Source of the DNA: DASXMX01 sp036495445 | GTDB taxonomy: Bacteria > Planctomycetota > Phycisphaerae > Tepidisphaerales > Tepidisphaeraceae | Length of the DNA stretch: 16,615 bases | Assembly (NCBI GenBank): GCA_036495445.1 | Contig: DASXMX010000130.1 | Coordinates: forward strand, 1-16,615 | Reading direction: 5' to 3' | Part shown: piece by piece, positions 7,018-13,642 of the stretch | Numbering within the stretch: the first letter of the stretch is position 1 | How the letters are laid out: every line of letters begins with the position of its first letter | Position numbers and translations under genes: made by a program | Notes under the pieces: generated by a model | Told to the model about the DNA's origin: nothing | What the model saw: the letters and a program-made list of their open reading frames with translations, nothing else | Databases searched by the model: none

Positions 7018-7560
7018 ATGGCGAAGGTAAACAAGCAATACGAGGCGATGTTCCTGTTCGGCCAGCAGGCCGCCCAGGACCTGGAGGGCGCGCTGGCCAA
7101 CGTCCGCACGATTGTCGAGCGGCACGGCGGCGAGGTGATCGTCCTCAAGCGGTGGGACGAGCGGAAGCTCGCCTACGAGATCAAGAAGCAGAAGCGCGGC
7201 ACGTACATCATCTGCTACTACCGCGGCCCGGGCGCGGCCGTCTCCGCGATCGAGCGGGACGTGAACCTGAGCGAGAGCATCCTCCGCGTCATGGTCACCG
7301 ACGCCGCCCACCTGAGCCAGAAGGAAATGGAAGCGGTTGAGCCGCAGCCGATCGTCCGCGAGGAGCGGCCGAGCTGGGAACGCGACGACCGCGGCGGGTT
7401 CCGCGGCGACCGCGGCCCGCGCGAAGACCGGGGCCCGCGCGAAGACCGCGGCCCCCGTGAAGACCGCGCCCCCCGTGAAGACCGCGCCCCCCGCGGCCCG
7501 CGCCGCGAGGAACCCGCCGCCGCCCCGGCGGAAGCCGGCGCTGCCGCCGACAAGGAATGA
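7018..7560 (+). CDS. rpsF: 30S ribosomal protein S6 with Arg-rich C-terminal repeat tail
   Basis: Product of 180 residues; E. coli S6 has about 131. The S6 ferredoxin-like fold occupies residues 1 to about 97 (YEAMFLF, WDERKLAYEIKKQKRGTYI, ESILRVMV), the part that packs in the 30S platform. Residues about 110-180 form a low-complexity extension with GPREDR repeats followed by an Ala/Pro end. I chose ATG 7018 because AGGGAG (7003-7008) lies nine bases upstream; the in-frame ATG at 7009 directly touches that site. The gene opens the rpsF-ssb-rplI group. The usual partner S18 gene (rpsR) is not present between ssb and rplI. Confidence 0.94.
   Translation: MAKVNKQYEAMFLFGQQAAQDLEGALANVRTIVERHGGEVIVLKRWDERKLAYEIKKQKRGTYIICYYRGPGAAVSAIERDVNLSESILRVMVTDAAHLSQKEMEAVEPQPIVREERPSWERDDRGGFRGDRGPREDRGPREDRGPREDRAPREDRAPRGPRREEPAAAPAEAGAAADKE
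7414..7494 (+). repeat. In-frame 18-base tandem repeat in rpsF
   Basis: Four full units (7414-7431, 7432-7449, 7450-7467, 7468-7485) and one half unit encode GPREDR, GPREDR, GPREDR, APREDR and APR. The units differ at a few positions. Being a multiple of three, copy-number change would keep the reading frame, so the tail length may vary between strains. Confidence 0.85.
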
Positions 7561-7586
7561 CCGCGCGCGACCGGCCGCGATCTGGG

Positions 7587-7608
7587 ATTTCAAATCTCAG
7601 ATTTGAAG
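7587..7608. repeat. Short heptamer array of the ATTTGAA family, inverted orientation
   Basis: Three seven-base units, gatttca, aatctca and gatttga, lie in the rpsF-ssb gap. They belong to the same word family as the array at 6922-6963, so one family brackets rpsF on both sides. The rest of the gap (7609-7679) shows only a short gagc repeat (7665-7676) and no clear ribosome binding site for ssb. Confidence 0.65.
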
Positions 7609-7679
7609 TCCCCCCTGCCCAGACGGACCGGGCACGCGGATGACCCTGGCGGAGCCGTAACCGAGCGAGCGAGCCTGAC

Positions 7680-8216
7680 ATGGCCAACTACAATCGCATC
7701 ATCCTCGTGGGCAACCTCACCCGCGACCCGCAACTGAAGTATCTGCCCAGCCAGATGCCGGTGGTCGAGTTCGGGCTGGCGGTGAACCACAAGTTCAAGG
7801 GCCGCGACGGGAACGACCGCGAAGAGGTGTTGTTCATCGACTGCTCCTGCTTCGGCAAGGGCGCCGAGATCATCAACACCTACTGCCAGAAGGGCAAACC
7901 GCTCCTGGTCGAGGGCCGCCTCAAGTACGACACCTGGGAGGACAAGCAGGGCGGCGGCAAGCGCAGCAAGCACTCGGTCGTCGTCGACAACTTCCAGTTC
8001 CTCGGCGGCCCGCGCGACGGCGCGCCCGGCGGGGGAGGGGGCTACGACGAGGGCGGCGCCGCGCCGCCCCCGCCCGCCCGCGGCCCGGCCCGGCCCGCCT
8101 ACCAGCAAAACCGCCCGGCAGCCGCCCCGCCCCGGCCGCAACAACAACCGCCGCCCGCCGCCGAACCCCCGTTCAGCGACGAGCAGCAGTTCAGCGACGA
8201 TGATATTCCGTTTTAG
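7680..8216 (+). CDS. ssb: Single-stranded DNA-binding protein
   Basis: Product of 178 residues. It coats single-stranded DNA during replication, repair and recombination. The OB fold covers residues 1 to about 110 (NRIILVGNLTRDPQLKYLP, FIDCSCFGK, LLVEGRLKYDTWEDKQG, FLGGPRD). A Gly/Pro/Gln/Ala-rich linker follows, and the acidic tip SDDDIPF is the usual docking site for partner proteins. Length and order are standard. ATG 7680 gives the canonical N-terminus; there is no obvious Shine-Dalgarno sequence. It sits between rpsF and rplI, as in many bacteria, but without rpsR. Confidence 0.96.
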   Translation: MANYNRIILVGNLTRDPQLKYLPSQMPVVEFGLAVNHKFKGRDGNDREEVLFIDCSCFGKGAEIINTYCQKGKPLLVEGRLKYDTWEDKQGGGKRSKHSVVVDNFQFLGGPRDGAPGGGGGYDEGGAAPPPPARGPARPAYQQNRPAAAPPRPQQQPPPAAEPPFSDEQQFSDDDIPF

Positions 8217-8220
8217 ATCG

Positions 8221-8299
8221 TCCTTGGTCCCTGGTCCTTTGTCCCTTGCTTCGGCGGGCGCGGAGGACCATGCGAGCAAGGAACAAAGGACAAAGGACA
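8221..8299. repeat. Heptamer-based inverted array (TTTGTCC/GGACAAA family)
   Basis: Left arm 8221-8250 holds tggtccc, tggtcct, ttgtccc words. Right arm 8275-8299 holds ggaacaa, aggacaa, aggaca, the reverse complement, and begins and ends so that AGCAAGG pairs with CCTTGCT at the loop side. The loop is about 24 bases. The array fills the ssb-rplI gap; the end of the right arm (AAGGA, 8293-8297) may double as the rplI ribosome binding site. Confidence 0.78.
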
Positions 8300-8305
8300 G
8301 TTCCC

Positions 8306-8824
8306 ATGGCTTCCATGAAACTCCTGCTTCAAGAGAGCATCAAGAACGTCGGCCGCGTCGGCGACATCGTCGAGGTGTCGCCGGGCTATGCCCGCAACTA
8401 CCTCCTGCCCCGCGGGCTGGCGGTGCAGCCGACGCCCAACAACGTCAAGAAGGTCGAGGAACGCCGAAAGGAGATCGAGCGGATCGAGCGCGAACGCCGC
8501 GAGGAGCAGGAGCGGATGATCGGGCAGTTGTCCGGAGTCGAGGTCCACCTCGAGCGCCGCGCCAACGAGCAGGGCCACCTGTTCGGCTCCGTCACCGCCA
8601 CCGACGTGGCCAAGGCGCTGCAGGGCCAGGGCTTCAACGTCGAGCCGGGCGACATCAACCTGCCGGGCCGGCTCGACCGGATCGACACCTACACGGTGCA
8701 GGTCAAGTTCGCCGAGGACCTGACGGCGGACGTCAAGGTGTGGGTCAACGCCGACACCGAGAGCAAGGCCGCCATCGAGGCCTACCGCAAGGCCCAGGAA
8801 GCCGCCCCGGCCGAAAACGCCTAA
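8306..8824 (+). CDS. rplI: 50S ribosomal protein L9
   Basis: Product of 172 residues, a little longer than the usual 150. L9 binds 23S rRNA near the L1 stalk and projects from the subunit. The N-terminal domain shows the signature VGRVGDIVEVSPGYARNYLL. A long charged helix (about residues 48-75, rich in Glu, Arg and Lys) leads to the C-terminal domain (about 78-160), and a short Ala/Glu tail follows. I chose ATG 8306 because AAGGA (8293-8297) lies eight bases upstream; the ATG at 8315 would give the classical MKLLLQ start and is almost as likely. Upstream in-frame codons are repeat DNA. Confidence 0.93.
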   Translation: MASMKLLLQESIKNVGRVGDIVEVSPGYARNYLLPRGLAVQPTPNNVKKVEERRKEIERIERERREEQERMIGQLSGVEVHLERRANEQGHLFGSVTATDVAKALQGQGFNVEPGDINLPGRLDRIDTYTVQVKFAEDLTADVKVWVNADTESKAAIEAYRKAQEAAPAENA

Positions 8825-8877
8825 GCGAGCGATCCCTTCAACCGTTCACGACATTCCCCGTGGACGGGCTGTGAAAA

Positions 8878-8925
8878 ACCTGTCCCCGCGCGACCTCCGG
8901 TTGCGCGGGGACAGGTGTTTTGTTT
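8878..8925 (+). terminator. Probable intrinsic terminator after rplI
   Basis: A perfect 14-pair stem (ACCTGTCCCCGCGC at 8878-8891 with 8903-8916) and an 11-base loop are followed by GTTTTGTTT (8917-8925). The placement 54 bases after the rplI stop and the T-rich tail fit an intrinsic terminator closing the glmU-to-rplI run. The same stem could also be a dispersed palindrome used as a terminator. Confidence 0.65.
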
Positions 8926-8932
8926 AAGACGT

Positions 8933-9000
8933 TTCCTGTGGCACGGGCGTCTCGCCAGTGCGAGCGGATCTGCACGGGCGAGACGCCCGTGCCACGGGAA
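8933..9000. repeat. REP-like palindrome (GTGGCACGGGCGTCTCGCC)
   Basis: Arms 8933-8956 and 8977-9000 match as reverse complements at 23 of 24 positions, with a 20-base centre. Palindromes with this GGCACGGGCG-TCTCGCC phrase are, from memory, common dispersed repeats in planctomycete genomes. It sits between the terminator after rplI and the putative dnaB promoter. Confidence 0.7.
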
Positions 9001-9056
9001 GCGGATCCTCATCCCGCGGGTTTGATTCTCAGCAAACCAATTCATCCGCCTCGGTC

Positions 9057-9086
9057 TTGTGTGACGATAACGTGTTAAGTTATTGT
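9057..9086 (+). promoter_or_regulatory. Possible dnaB promoter
   Basis: TTGTGT (9057-9062) and TATTGT (9081-9086) are separated by 18 bases in a locally A/T-rich stretch, 19 bases before the dnaB ATG. Each hexamer matches consensus at four of six positions. A terminator and a palindrome just upstream make an independent dnaB promoter reasonable. Confidence 0.35.
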
Positions 9087-9104
9087 TCGGAGCGGGATGG
9101 AGCT

Positions 9105-10463
9105 ATGAGTCAGTTGATCGACCCGTCATTGGCCCGGCAGTTCGAGCGGCTCCCGCCGCACTCGATCGAGGCGGAGATGTGCCTGCTCGCCTCGATGATG
9201 CTCGACAAGGAGATGGTCGGGCAGATCGTCCAGATCGTCGACCGCGAGGCGTTCTACCAGGCCGATCACCAGGTCATCTACGACGTGGCGGTGAAGCTGT
9301 ACGAGCAGAACCGGCCGATCGACGCCGTCATCGTCCGCGAGGAGCTGGCCAAGCGCCAGCTCCTGGAGGAAGTCGGCGGCGTCGCCTACCTGGCGCAGAT
9401 CCTCAACTCCGTCCCCTCCGCCGCGCACGGCGCGCACTACGCCACCATCGTCCGCGAGAAGGGGATGCTGCGGCAGCTCATCGCCGCCAGCAACGACATC
9501 CTCCGCGACGCCTACGCCCCGCACGAGCAGTCGGAGATCGTGCTCGACAAGGCCGAGAAGCGGATCTTCGAGATCGCCCAGAAGAAGGTCGGCAACGCGA
9601 TGGTCCCGATGGAGACCGTCCTGCACGAGGTTTTCGAGATGATCGAAAACCGCGGGCAGGCCGGCGTCCCCACCGGCTTTTACGACCTGGACGAAATGCT
9701 CAACGGCCTGCAACCGGGCGAAATGATCATCGTCGCGGCAAGGCCCAGCATGGGGAAAACCGCATTCGCGATGAACCTGATCGAGCACATCGCCGCCGAC
9801 GCGCGGCTGCCGGTGGCGGTCTTCTCGCTGGAAATGAGCAAGCAGCAGCTCGCTCAGCGTATGCTCTGCAGCCGCGGGGAGATCGACGCGCACAAGCTTC
9901 GCAAGGGGCTGCTCAACGCCGAGGAGTATACGAAGCTGGCGACGGTGGTGGGGGAGCTGGCCAAGGCGCCGATCTGGGTCGACGACTCGCCCGGCCTGAC
10001 GCCGCTCGATCTGCGGGCCAAGTGCCGGCGGCTCAAGCTGCAACACGACATCCGCTGCATCATGATCGATTACATGCAGCTCATGGACAACCCCGGGCCC
10101 GAGAGCCGCCAGCAGCAGATCAGCGAAATCTCCCGCGGCATCAAGGCGGTCGCCCGCGAACTGAACGTGCCGGTAATCGCGCTGTCGCAGCTCAACCGGG
10201 CCAGCGAAGGCCGCGACGGGCACCGCCCGCGGATGAGCGACCTGCGCGAGTCCGGCTCCATCGAGCAGGACGCCGACGTGATCTGCCTGCTGCACCGCGA
10301 GGACTACTACCGGATGCAGGAACCGGACTTCCAGCCGGACAACATCGCCGAGATCATCATCGCCAAGCAGCGAAACGGTCCGACCGGGACGGTGAAGCTG
10401 ACGTTCCTCAACAAGTCGACCCGGTTCGTCAACCTGGCGGTGCAGAACGATCCGTTCGCGTAG
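9105..10463 (+). CDS. dnaB: Replicative DNA helicase DnaB
   Basis: Product of 452 residues, a normal length. DnaB forms a hexamer that unwinds DNA ahead of the replisome and recruits primase. The N-terminal domain (about 15-115) begins RLPPHSIEAEMCLLASMM. The RecA-like ATPase domain follows VPTGFYDLDEMLNGLQPGE; it has Walker A ARPSMGKT (about 212-219), FSLEMSKQQLAQRM, Walker B IDYMQLM (Asp322), the ALSQLNRASEGR segment with the arginine-rich motif, and SDLRESGSIEQDADV near the end. No intein is present. The start at ATG 9105 fits the family; GGAG (9099-9102) is close to it. The gene ends one base before the stop codon of the converging mgtE. Confidence 0.97.
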   Translation: MSQLIDPSLARQFERLPPHSIEAEMCLLASMMLDKEMVGQIVQIVDREAFYQADHQVIYDVAVKLYEQNRPIDAVIVREELAKRQLLEEVGGVAYLAQILNSVPSAAHGAHYATIVREKGMLRQLIAASNDILRDAYAPHEQSEIVLDKAEKRIFEIAQKKVGNAMVPMETVLHEVFEMIENRGQAGVPTGFYDLDEMLNGLQPGEMIIVAARPSMGKTAFAMNLIEHIAADARLPVAVFSLEMSKQQLAQRMLCSRGEIDAHKLRKGLLNAEEYTKLATVVGELAKAPIWVDDSPGLTPLDLRAKCRRLKLQHDIRCIMIDYMQLMDNPGPESRQQQISEISRGIKAVARELNVPVIALSQLNRASEGRDGHRPRMSDLRESGSIEQDADVICLLHREDYYRMQEPDFQPDNIAEIIIAKQRNGPTGTVKLTFLNKSTRFVNLAVQNDPFA

Positions 10464-10464
10464 T

Positions 10465-11886
10465 TTACTTCAACCAGTGCATAAACCGCTCCGCCAGCCA
10501 GAGGGTGGCGAAGAAGCCGCCGCAGTCGGTGAAGGTGGTGGCGAAGATGGTGGAGGATTGGGCCGGGTCGAACCCGAATCGCTTCATGGCGAACGGGATC
10601 AGCACGCCGGTCACGCAGGCGTTGATCTGGTTGAATGTGATGGCCAGGAAGACGACCATCCCCAGGGCGACCGCGTGGGTGCGGTAGCCGAACATGCCCA
10701 GGGTGGCGCAGGCCCAGCACGTGAGGCCGATCACGAGGCCCGTGAGCAGGCCGACCAGCGCCTCGCGGTACAGGACGCGGCCGATCAGCCGCGGGGCGGC
10801 CTCGCCCATGGCGATGCCGCGGATCGCGACGGCCAGCGCCTGCGCCCCGGCGTTGCCGCCCATGCCCGAGACGATCGACTGCCAGGCCGCCAGGATCGGC
10901 AGCGCCGCGATCACGTCGTCGAACCGGCTGATCACCCAGGCGGCCAGGAACGCCGTCAGCAGGTTCACCTCCAGCCACCAGACCCGCTTGCGAAAGCTGA
11001 ACTGCCAGGGGCTGAGCAGCCGCTCCTCGGCGCCGGCGCCGAACATCTTCTGCAGGTCCTCGGTGGCTTCTTCTTCGATCACGTCGGCTACGTCGTCGGC
11101 GGTGACCAGCCCGATCAAGCGGTTGCGTGCATCGACGACCGGCATCGCCAGGTACCCGTTGCGGCGCATGATCCGGGCGACGTGTTCCTGGTCCATGGTG
11201 ACCGGGACGCTGGCCACCTCGGTGTGCATGATCCGTGACAACCGCTGGGCGGGCCGGGCGAGGATCAGGTCGCGCATTGACAGCACGCCGACCAGGTGGT
11301 CGCGTTTGTCGACGACGTAGACATAGAACATCTGCTCGAGTTCTTCGCTGAGCCGCCGCAGCTCGCTGATCGCCTGTTCGACGGTGAGGTCTTCGGCCAG
11401 GGCGGTGACCTCCGGCGTCATGATGCCGCCGGCGGTGTCGGGCGGGTATTGCTCGAGCTCGCGGACCTCCGCCGCCTCGTCCGGCTCCATCTCGCCGACG
11501 ATCGCGTCGTGGACGCTTGCCGGCAGGTGCTCAAGCACGTCCACCGCGTCGTCGGGCGCCATCGCCGAGACGACCATCGACGCCTCGGGCGGCTCCATGT
11601 CCCCCAGCACCGACGCGGCCAGGGCCGGGTCCATCTCCGAGAGGATCCGGCCGGCGGTGTCCGGGTCGAGGTACTCGGCCACGTCCGCTGCCTTGGCCGA
11701 CGACATCCCCTCCAGCACGTCCGCCCCGTCCTGGGCCGGCAGCTCCTCGATGTGGCTGGCGACCTGGCCGGGATTCTGCCGCGCCGTCTGCGCCAGGCTG
11801 ATGATCGGCCGGGATTCGGCGCCACCGTGGTCCCGGTCGTGTTGCTGATCTTCCAGCCGTTCGCGCTCGTTCCCGGCGTCGTTCAT
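10465..11886 (-). CDS. mgtE: Magnesium transporter MgtE
   Basis: Product of 473 residues from the ATG at 11886. MgtE is a dimeric inner-membrane Mg2+ channel closed by Mg2+ binding to its cytoplasmic domains. The helical N domain (about 43-160) consists of repeating D/E-rich units and ends at YPPDTAGGIMTPE. Two CBS domains (about 160-285) contain FYVYVVDKRDHLVGV and GYLAMPVVDARNRLIG. Five transmembrane helices (about 310-473) include the signature GMGGNAGAQ and a late Asp in TTFTDCGGF that corresponds to the ion-binding Asp of the family. The frame is open upstream to 11973, but the N domain does not need that part. No M-box riboswitch is evident upstream. No Shine-Dalgarno sequence is seen, so the start is less sure. 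Confidence 0.93.
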   Translation of the reverse strand: MNDAGNERERLEDQQHDRDHGGAESRPIISLAQTARQNPGQVASHIEELPAQDGADVLEGMSSAKAADVAEYLDPDTAGRILSEMDPALAASVLGDMEPPEASMVVSAMAPDDAVDVLEHLPASVHDAIVGEMEPDEAAEVRELEQYPPDTAGGIMTPEVTALAEDLTVEQAISELRRLSEELEQMFYVYVVDKRDHLVGVLSMRDLILARPAQRLSRIMHTEVASVPVTMDQEHVARIMRRNGYLAMPVVDARNRLIGLVTADDVADVIEEEATEDLQKMFGAGAEERLLSPWQFSFRKRVWWLEVNLLTAFLAAWVISRFDDVIAALPILAAWQSIVSGMGGNAGAQALAVAIRGIAMGEAAPRLIGRVLYREALVGLLTGLVIGLTCWACATLGMFGYRTHAVALGMVVFLAITFNQINACVTGVLIPFAMKRFGFDPAQSSTIFATTFTDCGGFFATLWLAERFMHWLK

Positions 11887-11983
11887 GGGCGGGGTATCAT
11901 ACGCATTCCACGCGCGGAATTGCCGGGCGGGGGAAATCAAAGAGAATTGGGGAAAGGGCAGGAGACGAGACAAGCGAAATGCG

Positions 11984-12066
11984 GATTAAGATGAGGAGTA
12001 GGATCAAGAGTAAGACTGCGCATCCAGAAACGCGGTCATAATCTTACTCCTAATCCTAATCCTAAT
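11984..12066. repeat. Inverted array of TAATCC-type hexamers
   Basis: The right part (12046-12066) has three TAATCC-like hexamers in a row preceded by CTTACTC; the left part (about 11984-12014) has the degenerate complement (GATTAAGA, AGGAGTAGGAT, AGAGTAAGA). Flanking aaatgc (about 11979) and gcattt (about 12077) can close the stem. It fills the gap between the secreted protein gene at 12086-12814 and the start of mgtE, both on the minus strand, resembling the heptamer arrays elsewhere but with a period of six. Confidence 0.65.
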
Positions 12067-12085
12067 CGGCTGTTCTGCATTTCCC

Positions 12086-12814
12086 TTAATCCAGCAGCCC
12101 GTACGACACCAAGACCGATTCCTGCCGGATCGTCAGCAGCGGGCGCAACTCGGCTTGGGCGACCGCGACGTCATGCTCCGCTTGAGACTTCGCCTGGCGC
12201 ACGGCGTCGAGCCGGGCCTTGATCGCATCGGGCTTGGCATTGGGATCCAGGAGGGTCTCCCGCAGCGCGCCCATTGCCGTGGCCAATGGCGCGGACGCTC
12301 CGGGGACGCCCGGCGGCGGGCCGCCCGGGCCGCCGCCCGGCCCCCCCGGCCCGCGGCGCATTCCCGCCACCGCCACCGCCCGCTGCGCGTCCATCACCTT
12401 CTGGATGGCCGGCTTGATGACGGCGAACTCCTCGTCGCTCAGCTCCAGTTCCCCTTTGAGCTCATTGAGGCGAGCTTCCTCCATCCGCCGCATGATCGTC
12501 GGCATCGCCTGCGCCATCAGCGGGCCGAGGTTCTGCATGAGCCGCTGACGGATCTGGTCGGCCTGTTCCGGGCTCATGTTGGCCGTCTCGTCGCGGAACT
12601 GCCGCATCAGGTCCCGGAACTGCTGCATGACCTGCTGCGGGTCCGTGTCCGGCCGCTGCACCTGTTGGAGCAGGTCGCGCGCCTGCTCCTCAAACTTCTG
12701 CGGGTCGAATGCCCCCGCGTCCGGCGCCGCCTGGCCCCACGCGGGCACGGTCGGGGCGATCAACAGCAGCAGGATGAGAAGACAAATCAAGCGAATTGGG
12801 AATTTCGTTTTCAT
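12086..12814 (-). CDS. Secreted helical protein, possibly of the LTXXQ/Spy-CpxP type
   Basis: Product of 242 residues. Residues 1 to about 27 are a signal peptide (Lys/Arg start, LLILLLLIA core, AWGQ cleavage area), so it is exported. The rest is predicted mostly helical and rich in Gln, Glu, Arg and Met. The segment ELSDEEFAVIKPAIQKV (about 122-138) resembles the repeated LTxxQ-like unit of periplasmic Spy/CpxP chaperones. A Gly/Pro linker (about 155-172) precedes a second helical part ending LLTIRQESVLVSYGLLD. The start is well supported: AAGGAG (12822-12827 on the minus strand) lies seven bases upstream of the ATG. From memory, planctomycetes often encode such proteins near ECF sigma factors, and a sigma relic lies beside it in the opposite direction. 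The exact function is unknown. Confidence 0.75.
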   Translation of the reverse strand: MKTKFPIRLICLLILLLLIAPTVPAWGQAAPDAGAFDPQKFEEQARDLLQQVQRPDTDPQQVMQQFRDLMRQFRDETANMSPEQADQIRQRLMQNLGPLMAQAMPTIMRRMEEARLNELKGELELSDEEFAVIKPAIQKVMDAQRAVAVAGMRRGPGGPGGGPGGPPPGVPGASAPLATAMGALRETLLDPNAKPDAIKARLDAVRQAKSQAEHDVAVAQAELRPLLTIRQESVLVSYGLLD

Positions 12815-13065
12815 AGGACGGCTCCTTCACGGACGGCGGCGCTTCCACCCCTCCGGAGGGTGCCGGGCCGATGGGTCGTGCAACCGGCCAGGCGACGCTG
12901 GCCAACCGCCATGTCCCTTCTATTCCTCGTCCGCGGCGTCTGTTGATCGGAAATTGTAGGCCCGCCGAGCGCAAGATAGCATCGGATCTTCTCCTATGAC
13001 GCCACGGCGGGCGAGTTTTTTCAAAGAATTGAACCGCCGATGGCCCTGCTTCGACTCCTCTTCGC

Positions 13066-13272
13066 ATGCACGCTGCGACGCAACAGGCCCGCGACGAATG
13101 GATCGCCCTCCGTTGCCAGAGCGGCGAGCCGGATGCCTTCGCCGAACTGGTCCGCTGCTCTATTACGCAACCAAGCTCCTGCGGGACGAGCACGCCGCCC
13201 TCGACGTGCTGCAAGACGTGTGGGTGAAAGCGTTCCGCGGCGTCCGCCGGCTCGAACACCCGGCGGCCGTTC
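13066..13272 (+). pseudogene. ECF-type sigma-70 factor, frameshifted and 3'-truncated relic
   Basis: From ATG 13066 one frame reads RDEWIALRCQSGEPDAFAEL, the start of sigma region 2. A second frame, from about 13140-13158, continues as LLYYATKLLRDEHAALDVLQ, then DVWVKAFRGVRRLEHPAA, which is the rest of region 2 with its core-binding and -10-recognition helices. The two parts are joined by a frameshift, and in the first frame a TGA follows near 13223. Region 4, needed for -35 recognition, is absent; instead the sequence runs into the C-terminal end of a small membrane protein at 13273. It cannot make a normal sigma factor. A sequencing error could explain the frameshift but not the lost region 4. 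Confidence 0.72.
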
Positions 13273-13464
13273 ATGATCATCAGCGGCACCCACGCGACCA
13301 CCACGCTGGGCGTCTGGTTCGGCGTGCTGGCCTGCTTCTGGTTCCTGTTCGGCGCGGTCGAACTCCTCAAGCACTTCATCAACCGCGCCCGCGTCGACGT
13401 GCTCCGCGAAGTCAAAGGCCTCGAACTGCGAATCCTCGAACTCCAAGAGCAACTGCGCAAGTAG
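13273..13464 (+). pseudogene. Small membrane protein end, probably truncated by deletion
   Basis: The frame encodes 63 residues from ATG 13273: one transmembrane segment (about 13-31, VWFGVLACFWFLFGAVELL) and a basic, coiled-coil-like tail (REVKGLELRILELQEQLRK). This ending looks, from memory, like a small planctomycete protein encoded next to ECF sigma factors and normally preceded by more N-terminal sequence. Here it is joined in mid-gene to the broken sigma factor, so an internal deletion probably removed the 3' end of the sigma gene and the 5' end of this one. The short frame could still be translated. Its TAG stop (13462-13464) lies inside the first copy of the repeat at 13461. Confidence 0.5.
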
Positions 13465-13560
13465 GGGCGAACCTTGTGTCCGCCCACGTAGGGGTGAACC
13501 TCGTGTTCACCCTCTTCTGTTCCGTCGAGGAAGAAGGGCGAATACGAGGTTCGCCCCTGC
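13461..13560. repeat. Three copies of a GGGGCGAACCT(T/C)GTGTTCGCCC palindromic repeat
   Basis: Copies on the plus strand start at 13461 and 13488 (gtaggggcgaacc and gtaggggtgaacc); a third lies inverted at 13536-13558. Each is itself a palindrome (GGGCGAAC with GTTCGCCC), with paired changes in copy two (GGGTGAAC with GTTCACCC) that keep the stem. Such compensated changes mean the folded form was preserved. From memory, this phrase recurs in cyanobacteria, planctomycetes and other bacteria. Confidence 0.8.
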
Positions 13561-13642
13561 GATATTTTGCTTGTTGCGAGCGTCGAATGTGATAGCGTGT
13601 TGTGCGTTGAGTCTTGGGGGACCCGCGCGAGGAGGCCCGCCC

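Noticed and set aside
9105..10463. Intein in dnaB
   Set aside because: The Walker A and later motifs are uninterrupted and the length of 452 residues is normal.
9083..10687. Plus-strand frame of 534 codons overlapping dnaB
   Set aside because: Shadow frame of dnaB with Arg/Ala-rich composition; no domain is recognisable.
11887..11983. Mg2+ riboswitch (M-box) upstream of mgtE
   Set aside because: The stretch before the mgtE start is short, and I could not recognise conserved M-box helices.
12046..12066. Telomere-like repeat (TAATCC)
   Set aside because: Only about three units inside a chromosomal gap between genes; it resembles the other mirrored arrays, not a replicon end.
12815..13065. 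Possible gene in the divergent spacer between the secreted protein and the sigma relic
   Set aside because: No protein-like frame; it holds only the ribosome binding site of the minus-strand gene and a short CCCTCCGGAGGG palindrome.
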